This document shows, one piece after another, positions 8,247 to 14,106 of a stretch of 14,106 nucleotides of DNA. The stretch is from Porogramme epimiltina (lineage: Eukaryota; Basidiomycota; Agaricomycetes; Polyporales; Polyporaceae). The stretch is taken from the NCBI GenBank assembly GCA_900155495.1, contig FTLJ01000686.1, positions 1-14,106 on the forward strand. The letters run 5' to 3'. Within the stretch, counting starts at the first letter, position 1, and each line of letters begins with the position of its first letter. The notes beneath the pieces were generated by a model. It searched no databases, had not been told where the DNA came from, and saw only the letters and a list, made by a program, of their open reading frames with translations. The translations under genes and the position numbers were made by a program.

Positions 8247-9796
8247 TCAAGGCAACGACATACCCGCGTTGATGGCGTTGGCGACCTGGCTGGTGTTCGG
8301 GCGGTTAAACGCGTACCTGTTTGGAACGTCAAGCAAAGTAAGCAACACTCATGAGGATGTTTCGGATATGTCGCCTACCGCTCATAGCTGTCCAGATACA
8401 GCTGTTCGGTGCTGCACGTGCGTTTGAAGGCCGGGTGCCCCACGAGTCTGTCCATGTATGCGCCAAAACGCTTCCCTTGGGGTAAGATGAAACCACGGTA
8501 GTGTTTCAACACGTTTGTGGCCCGGAAGAGCCCTGCATTCGTCACCGAGGCAAGTTAATGAGACATGCGGCGAGCAAACAGTCAGCTGCAGGTCGGCCAG
8601 GATACACGAGCCACTCACAAGGCGCAGCCATGACGTCCGCATAGCTCAGGGCTCCGCGCTCGTTCCACAGACCATACGCCGTGCACCCCTCCCGCTCCGC
8701 GCGCTCGAAGAGCGTCACGAGGGCCTCGATAGCGTTCGCGAACGCCTTCGCGCCCTCGACCTGTTTCTCTGCGCACACGTGTCGCCGCCGCCCCGCCGCC
8801 CGTCAGCGTCCGCTGCCGCCCCCGAAGGTAAAGTGACAGCGGCGGCGGGCCCCCCAGACAGACAGGGTCCCGCCCCGCACGCACGAACGCACGCATGCAG
8901 ACACGCACCTCCGTCCTGCGCCTGGAGGTAGCGATAGAACGCGGGCACGAGCGCGCGGCTCGCGCAGTCCGCCTGGAGGCGCACGAGCGCGCGCGCGTCT
9001 AGATGGATGGCGAGGGCCGCGATAACGGCGAACCGCGCGCGGGGGGCGCGTGGGGGCGTGCGCGGGCGTCAGCGCGGAAAAGGAGGGGCGTATGCGGATG
9101 CGGACGCGTGCGGAGCCGGCGTCAGCGCGCGAAGGGCCCTGGAAGATATCTGGGTGCAGGGAGGGGAAGGAACGCACAGGGGTCCGATAGCGGGGGAAAG
9201 AGGCTCTCCGTGGTGTGCGAGGAGCGCCGGCTATCGCTCGTGGCGAGTCTGTGCGACGAATGGGGTGGCGGCAGGGTGAGCGGCGGGGTGTGTGCACTAG
9301 GAAGACGGGCACGCGCGGGGTTGCGAAGAACGTACTCTTCGAGGAAGTCCATGATTACTGTACTTTCATTGAGCGCACGGGGCGGGGTGAAGTTGTCCAG
9401 GCGGAGCGCGGGGACGAGGCCCTTTGGTGAGAGCTCGAGGAGCTCCGTTGGCTTCTTGTAAGGATCCACTTCGTCTGAGGGATGCCCTCGATCAGCAATC
9501 GAAATGAATATACGGCCGAAGGTTCCGTAGAACCAATGTGACGACGGGCTTACAATACTGGACACGGCGAGTTGGTTAGGAGCGCGTTTCATGCGTGCGC
9601 GAGAGAGGTCTACGATGCGTACCTGATAGTCGATGCCCAGGTGCTCCAGGGTCACCCAGACCCGTTGAACGAATGGACAGAAGCAGCTGCCAAAGAGGGT
9701 GATATGCTCCGGGTTGGTGTGTGCCTCTGCTGTTTTCAACGCCTCGCCGGTGCACTCAAGATGATAGGACCGTCCCGAGTCTGTGTGGTTATCCAT
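8247..9796 (-). CDS. Omega-like glutathione S-transferase (283 aa, 8 exons)
   Basis: Cytosolic GST with a thioredoxin-fold N-domain and a helical C-domain. Exons: 9796–9623, 9557–9554, 9474–9336, 9248–9178, 8998–8909, 8768–8619, 8532–8379, 8316–8247; the total is 852 nt with stop TGA. The string GSCFCPFVQRV places the catalytic cysteine at residue 40 (CPF, as in omega GSTs). Cis-proline is P81 in GLVPAL, and the glutathione γ-glutamyl contact is E96–S97 in ALNESTVI. The C-domain begins near residue 125 with PLSDPYARALVRLQAD and ends with the fungal-type tail YERYAFNRPNTSQVANAI. Omega GSTs act as thiol transferases or deglutathionylating reductases rather than classical conjugating enzymes. 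The start is the first methionine and leaves a ~30-residue leader before the first β-strand, longer than usual. The second coding exon is only 4 nt; with it the frame and the family residues YYEVDPYKKP are restored. It diverges from FKBP12. Confidence 0.94.
9554..9557 (-). other. 4-nt micro-exon (TATT) of the GST gene
   Basis: On the minus strand this sits between a 65-nt intron (9558–9622; donor CAG|GTACGC, branch CTAAC, acceptor GTCCAG) and a 79-nt intron (9475–9553; donor GTAAGC, branch-like GCTGAT, acceptor CCTCAG). Joining CAG + TATT + AC gives Q-Y-Y before EVDPYKKP, which is the family sequence as I recall it. Removing everything from 9475 to 9622 as one 148-nt intron shifts the frame and meets a stop at 9357–9355. 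Confidence 0.85.
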
Positions 9797-10328
9797 AGTT
9801 GATGGTGGGCGTTGGTGTCAGAATGATGAAGCCTGGGATGGCGAGCGTGCTGAGACTGGCATGAAGGTTTGGTGACCGACCACGTCCCATGACATCACAC
9901 TTTTGAGCTCCGCCAAACAGGGTCAGAACAGCCTGAGAGCGCTGTGGGCGCGGCTGCTGGAGAACGTGTTGGGGCACCGGGTCCGCGCAGGATCAAGTCA
10001 TATCGAGGAGCTGCACCTGTGATGGGTGGGCTGGTTGACGGCAAAAGGAAAGGCGAGCGGGCGCGGTGTCGCTCAGCTGGGTGCGATATGTGTGCGGGTA
10101 TAGCCGGCCCGAAAGTTGCCGCGATTGAGGCCTCCGGGGGCCTGGACCGGGGAAGGGCGAGTGACCGCTTTTGCCCAGGAGCGGACGCGGACTTCCAGGA
10201 TGAGGAGCCCCGGATGAGTCGCACGTCGCACGCAAGAGCGGAATACTGGGGTTCGCGTGCTATCATCAATCGGATTGCAGAACTCTTCCGTAGTGCCGGC
10301 GCGCGCGTCCAGCACTGGCACCGGATCG

Positions 10329-10336
10329 TTCCAGAA
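10329..10336 (+). promoter_or_regulatory. Heat-shock-element-like site
   Basis: TTCCAGAA fits the inverted pair TTCnnGAA of a heat-shock element. A weaker third unit and a TTCGAA palindrome (10346–10351) follow before the TATA box at 10364. Position and spacing are sensible for the FKBP12 promoter, but an 8-bp match is weak evidence. Confidence 0.3.
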
Positions 10337-10363
10337 TATCTGGTCTTCGAAGCCCACCCCGAG

Positions 10364-10369
10364 TATAAA
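10364..10369 (+). promoter_or_regulatory. TATA box of FKBP12
   Basis: TATAAA in the context GAGTATAAAGGCGG, 78–83 nt before the FKBP12 start codon, followed by a C/A- and C/T-rich leader that ends ACCACAATGG. This fits a TATA-driven fungal promoter with a leader of about 50 nt. Confidence 0.7.
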
Positions 10370-10446
10370 GGCGGCTACGGTGCCACTGCTCAGCCCCACA
10401 CCAGTCACGTACTCACCTCCCTCCAGCTCTTCCTTAAACCACCACA

Positions 10447-11087
10447 ATGGTTAGTCCCCCGATCTCCCCCCCCTCCTCTCGCCCCTTCCCCCCGCTGATC
10501 GTCCCATAGGGCGTCACTGTCGATACGATTTCTCCTGGGGATGGCGTCAACTTCCCCAAGACCGGTGGTGGGTGTTCGATCTCCATCGATCGCACTGATC
10601 AGCTCTCTTAAGATCCCCGCTAACCCACCGTTTCTCCATAGATACCGTGACCATCCACTATGTTGGCACTCTCACCGACGGCAGCACGTTCGACTCTAGC
10701 CGGGATCGGTACGTTCCTGTCTTCCCGCGTGATTATAGCCCTCTAAACAAATCATTGGTATAGGGGCTCCCCCTTCGTCACGCAGATAGGTGTTGGCAGG
10801 GTTATCAGGGGATGGGACGAAGGTGTGTCTTCGTTCCTCCCCATCCGACATCTTCGCCATCCAAGTCTCTCATTCATGTTTCTCTCTTTAGGTGTCCCAC
10901 AACTGTCCTTGGGCCAGAAGGCCACTCTGACGATAACGCCTGACTATGCGAGTATTTCCTATTACAAGAAATATCGCTGGGTATCTGATGCGCATAACCA
11001 CAGGGATACGGCGCTCGTGGGCATCCTCCTGTCATCCCCGCCAACTCCACGCTCAAGTTTGAGGTTGAGTTACTCAAGATCAACTGA
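10447..11087 (+). CDS. FKBP12, FK506-binding peptidyl-prolyl cis-trans isomerase (108 aa, 6 exons)
   Basis: Small cytosolic prolyl isomerase; with FK506 it inhibits calcineurin and with rapamycin it inhibits TOR. Exons: 10447–10449 (the ATG alone), 10510–10567, 10642–10708, 10764–10822, 10892–10947, 11004–11087; 327 nt including TGA. It is a single FKBP_C domain, and the length equals human FKBP12 counted with its first methionine. Drug- and substrate-pocket residues are present: Y27, F37, D38, R43, F47, V56, I57, W60, Y83, H88, I92 and F100. Signature strings are [17 protein letters not shown] and [11 protein letters not shown]. Introns 1–4 are GT–AG with clear pyrimidine tracts (intron 1) and a GCTAAC branch site (intron 2). 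Intron 5 needs a GC donor. No signal peptide or extra domain is present, so it is the soluble FKBP12 type. Confidence 0.97.
10948..11003 (+). other. GC–AG intron in FKBP12 (intron 5)
   Basis: The donor is TAT|GCGAGT and the acceptor is ACCACAG|GGATAC, with a CATAAC branch-like site; the intron is 56 nt. This splice gives [12 protein letters not shown], the expected FKBP sequence. A GT four bases inside (10952) would leave codons out of frame and end at a TGA before the last β-strand, removing most of the C-terminal third in sequence terms. Confidence 0.85.
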
Positions 11088-11641
11088 GGCCGAGTCCCTG
11101 TTCAGCGAGCTCTGACTGGCACACTTGTATCAATGATTGATTCAGTTGTACTAGTACCCACGACACTTTGATGCATTTTATGATTTGGATGGAGTTAGTC
11201 CTGTGATATATCGATGGTTCTCGAGCATTGCGCTTCCGCCACCATCTGAGCACGGCATGCATAGGACGAACCTTGCCTTCAGGTGACGTCATTTCATTCA
11301 GATCCCCGGCTCCAGTCAGTCCGGACGGGCCGGCGAGCCCAGGCCCTGAGAAGACGCCGAGCGCTGCTGGCCTGCTCGTGTTGCGCTTCTCCTCCTGCCC
11401 TCCCTTCGTGCTTCCTTGCCTTCAGTCTCAGTGTTCATTCGTCCCCCACGCTATATCCAGGAAGGCTGTTGAACCCTAGCTCAATTGAGATCATGCACAC
11501 AGAATATCTGAGCAGCCTGCACCCGAGCGGTAGGTATGCGGCTTCAAGAACTGATGCTCACATACAGTCGCCTCTTCGCCCTCTGCGAACGTCACCAGGA
11601 CTTAGCCACAAACGACGCAAAAGCTTAAAGTCCCTTCACTA
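11088..11641. other. FKBP12 3′ flank, no supported gene
   Basis: The first ~150 nt is AT-richer and should hold the FKBP12 3′ untranslated region; no AATAAA is seen. A perfect palindrome TGACGTCA (CRE/ATF type) lies at 11284–11291. A short ATG frame begins at 11492 (MHTEYLSSLHPSG) and is followed by intron-like signals, but the implied introns are only 34–38 nt, below the usual fungal minimum, so I do not call a gene. Confidence 0.5.
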
Positions 11642-12077
11642 ATGGACGTCATCGACGATAAGCTCAAGCGACCGTGAAAGTAAGTTACAAGCTAGCAAGA
11701 TCGCTCCATATATCAATTCTCACGTTCATACAGCCCCTAGGGCACACCATGGACAGCTGTCCCCGTCACAAGGCCTTCCGTCGACCACAACGTTCCCCCT
11801 ACCGGGCGCAGATGCTCTCACATCTCCCTTCCAGTGTCCAACGCCGAGCTCATGGTCGAGCGCGAAGATCCCGCATGTATCCTTGTTAGTGGCGCAACCG
11901 CACACGGTGAACACGCCCACGCGACACGACGCGTCCGAACCCTCGATCGCTGCACGAAGGATAAGAAGACACGTCGTCCGTCCATGCAGAGGCGGGTCTA
12001 TCCCCGCAACCGGCCACGCACGCGCAAACACGGCCGAGCGAATCGGCGAACGACGACCTGCAGGCCCCAGGGCCTGA
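11642..12077 (+). other. Possible small spliced transcript, function unknown
   Basis: The best evidence is an intron-like element at 11680–11733 with donor AAA|GTAAGT, a CTCAC branch-like site and acceptor TTCATACAG, 54 nt. An ATG at 11642 opens MDVIDDKLKRP, but its stop (TGA 11675–11677) precedes that donor. A weaker GT at 11674 would instead join it to a serine/proline-rich frame that stays open to a TGA at 12075–12077. No known domain is recognised. It could equally be a non-coding transcript, the leader of a longer gene or chance. Confidence 0.18.
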
Positions 12078-13649
12078 GGGCCCCAACCCTCACCGGCTCG
12101 CAACTACTCCCAGAGCCATCGCTGCCGCTAATCGACGGGCGCCCTCCCAGACACGAATACGCCGAGAAAGCGCACGCGAGCGCGGCGAGCCCGCACGCCT
12201 TCCGAGGGGCCCACTCGCCGCCCCGCGCATACAGAGTACGTAATTCATTCGAAGGAGAGGGCGCGCGATCGCCCGCTCGGCGTGCCGGAGATGAACCGCC
12301 CCCCACACCCCAGCGCGGACGCGGACGGGCTTCTCAGGGGCCCCGCGCCCGCATCCCAGCCCTTCGCGGGCGCAGCGGCGTCGTCATCTGGCGTGACGGT
12401 ACCCACCCCCACCACCCACCCCCTCCCTCGCGCCCCGCTTATCACGCACGGAGGGGCCCCGAGGCCCTCTGATCGTCGCAAGGGCGTCGATAGAAGCCGC
12501 CCCGCGTGCGGCGGCGGGCCCACGCCCGCTCGATCTTGCACACATATGCGTACAGAATCCAGATGCGGGGATGGCGCCTGCGGAGGGGAGGGAGGCGGTT
12601 TGGCCCCCGCGCCCCTGCGCTGCTGGCGTGCCCCTCGTGGGCGCCGCGCCCTGCACGCTGCAGGCCGCAGGCGTGCCCGTCGGGCCCCGTGACGCGCGCG
12701 GCGGAGACAACATGGCTCTATCGGACGACGGAACGCCCAGCACGCGTCGATCCCGTCGCCTGTCCAAGAAAGGTGGTTTTCTCTGAGCGGGCGGCGCCCA
12801 CAACAGGCCTTTGCCAGCGCAAGTGCGGGTCGTGTGGGCGCCCGTGCCCACCGCCTGCGCTGGAAATCGCGCAACGCCCAGGGCCCGCTCGCGCTCACGT
12901 TATCAATGTTGATAATGCCAGGCAGTTCCACGTATACAAAGGAACGGGTCCTTCGGCGCCACCCCTATTGCCGGAAAACATGCGCGCGCGGGCCAGCTGT
13001 CCACGGAAACACGCACGCGTACGTCCCCCCGTTTCGTCCCGTCCACGGCACCCATTCATGCCCAGAGGTCCCGCGGTTCGATCCAGAATTCGGAAGCACA
13101 CCCTTCCTGCACCCCGCCCCATTCTTCCTCAGCGACGTGCCGCTAGAGCTAAGGGACCGTCCGTCCTGACGGCCAGCAAGAACGCACGGGGGCGGAACGC
13201 ATGGGGGCTCCGGACGATCACGCGCGCAGGGGCTCGCCCCCCCAACCTTGAGGTTAAACTCTGCAATCGCGCGCGCACGGCGCCCGCGCCGCGGTTCGAC
13301 GCTACTTATGACCTGCGCGTATCGTATCGCGCATTGCGCCCGTCCAGCTCTCCAGGCCTTCTCCAGGGGCCCTCTCGCGCACGCTAAGCCATTCTGCGCG
13401 CGGGAGCGCGGGCGCCCCGAGCCGCGTGAAACACGAGAAACGCAAGAAACGCAAGACGCAAAGCGTAGGCAGAATTCGAGGGCCCCGCGAGCGGTTTGCC
13501 TGGCCTGCTCCCAACTTCCAAGACCGCAAGACCCTGCGGCCTGCGGCGGCGGACATCTGCATTCCAGCGGCGCAGGTCCCGTGCGCGGGCGTCCGCGATA
13601 GGCAGGTAGATGCGGGGAGATGCGGGCGGGCGATACGTCGCGGGCCCTA
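12078..13649. other. Very GC-rich stretch without an identifiable gene
   Basis: Frames of 70–290 codons are open on both strands at once (for example plus 12506–13387 and minus 12931–12245). All are rich in R, P, A and G, with no recognisable motif, which is what stop-poor GC-rich DNA gives by chance. A perfect short inverted repeat TTATCAA-TG-TTGATAA lies at 12900–12915, an AT island in this GC-rich stretch. Nothing else stands out. Confidence 0.5.
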
Positions 13650-14106
13650 GATGGCGCCGCCGCCGCCGATCGCGTGCGCGGCCGTCATCGAGCGCCGCCC
13701 CGCGCGCCCGGGCCGCGCGGGTGGGGGTGGAGGGCTCAGGGGGGGGAGGCTTGGAAGCCGCTGCGCCCGCCCTCTGCGGGGCGGGGGCGCGTGTGCCGGC
13801 GGGATCGAGGGGCAGAGGCTGGCCATCGATGCGCCCGATGTGGACGCGATGCGGACGATGCGGACGATGCGGACGAAGATGTGTGGTGGTGGGATGCTAT
13901 CTATCGATTGCAATGCGATGCTGCAGAGTGGTGGCATGAGTCCGTCCGGAGGGAATGTGCTCGAAGGGGTGGGTGCGGCCGTCGTGCGTCGCCGGCCTGG
14001 CCCGACCCGGCCACGACGTCGACCCCGATGCAAGGTATCGAGAAAAGGAGGGGAGTGGGGTGCGGCGTACGGAGGAGGGGGTAGGGAGGGGGGGCGGGGA
14101 CGGGCG
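13650..14106 (+). other. Open frame running off the right edge, uncertain
   Basis: An ATG at 13650 opens 152 codons with no stop before the window ends. It starts MAPPPPIACAAVIERRPARP and continues glycine/arginine-rich. Overlapping frames on both strands are also open here, including one with an acidic run (DADDADDADED) followed by a tryptophan-rich stretch and a possible donor CAAG|GTATCG at about 14033. No family is recognised, so a 5′ end of a gene is possible but not shown. Confidence 0.12.
13848..13874 (+). repeat. 9-bp tandem repeat (GATGCGGAC ×3)
   Basis: Three exact copies of GATGCGGAC stand in a row, with degenerate copies just before (from 13829) and a partial unit after. The period is a multiple of three, so it gives a repeated tripeptide in every frame, for example D-A-D or M-R-T on plus. 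Confidence 0.85.

Larger units (their letters stand above)
9797..10446. promoter_or_regulatory. Divergent promoter region, GST / FKBP12
   Basis: This 650-bp region separates two genes transcribed away from each other. On the FKBP side there are a TATA box and a heat-shock-like element near the start. On the GST side no TATA box is visible; the leader before its ATG is C/A-rich (ACCAACGCCCACCATCAACT). Open frames crossing this region on both strands are not supported by any domain. Confidence 0.6.

Noticed and set aside
9455..9622. Single 168-nt in-frame intron in the GST gene using the AG at 9456–9455
   Set aside because: It keeps frame but deletes the conserved YYEVDPYK segment. The micro-exon model keeps all family residues with stronger splice signals.
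9122..9796. GST read as one uninterrupted 224-residue protein
   Set aside because: The frame is open, but it contains non-family sequence at both intron positions and ends in unrelated Pro/Ser-rich sequence. The spliced model restores the full GST C-domain.
11492..11642. Small gene starting MHTEYLSSLHPSG
   Set aside because: It needs introns of 34–38 nt and reaches a stop within a few dozen codons in each joined frame.
12245..12931. 228-codon open frame on the minus strand
   Set aside because: It has the same stop-poor GC-rich background as the overlapping plus frames; no splice pattern or domain supports it.
13062..13095. tRNA T-arm-like string (GGTTCGATCC)
   Set aside because: The bases on either side cannot form the 5-bp T stem and no D arm or acceptor stem is found upstream.
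12506..13387. 293-codon open frame on the plus strand
   Set aside because: GC-rich, low-information R/P/A composition with competing long frames on both strands and no recognisable motif.

Overview
The window reads as nuclear DNA of a filamentous fungus, most likely a basidiomycete (Agaricomycetes-like). The reasons are high GC, genes cut by many 50–180-nt introns with CTAAC/CTGAC-type branch sites, pyrimidine-rich leaders, and the style of the encoded proteins. No bacterial-type genes, transposons, CRISPR arrays or RNA genes were found. The species cannot be named from the sequence.

Four genes can be reconstructed exon by exon, and every splice phase closes. From left to right they are: two paralogous bestrophin-type anion channel genes on the minus strand (1051–3182, 519 aa; 4686–6777, 517 aa); an omega-like glutathione S-transferase on the minus strand (8247–9796, 283 aa, 8 exons including a 4-nt micro-exon); and FKBP12 on the plus strand (10447–11087, 108 aa, 6 exons). 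GST and FKBP12 diverge from a shared ~650-bp intergenic region that has a TATA box on the FKBP side.

The two bestrophins lie in a head-to-tail tandem duplication (unit 1 about 704–4540, unit 2 about 4541–7970). It carries about 1.2 kb of upstream DNA, including a TATA-like element and a nearly unchanged 45-bp non-coding block. All nine introns are at the same sites, but one donor has changed from GT to GC in copy B. FKBP12 also has a GC–AG intron, so the window holds two non-canonical introns and one micro-exon. These are the features most likely to be mis-annotated by automatic gene prediction.

The flanks (1–703 and 11088–14106) are very GC-rich at their outer ends. Long open frames there are expected by chance on several frames at once. 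I see a possible promoter pointing off the left edge, an intron-like element near 11.7 kb and an open frame running off the right edge, but no gene I can identify. The genes do not form a pathway: they are two membrane anion channels, a detoxification/redox enzyme and a prolyl isomerase that is the conserved target of FK506 and rapamycin.
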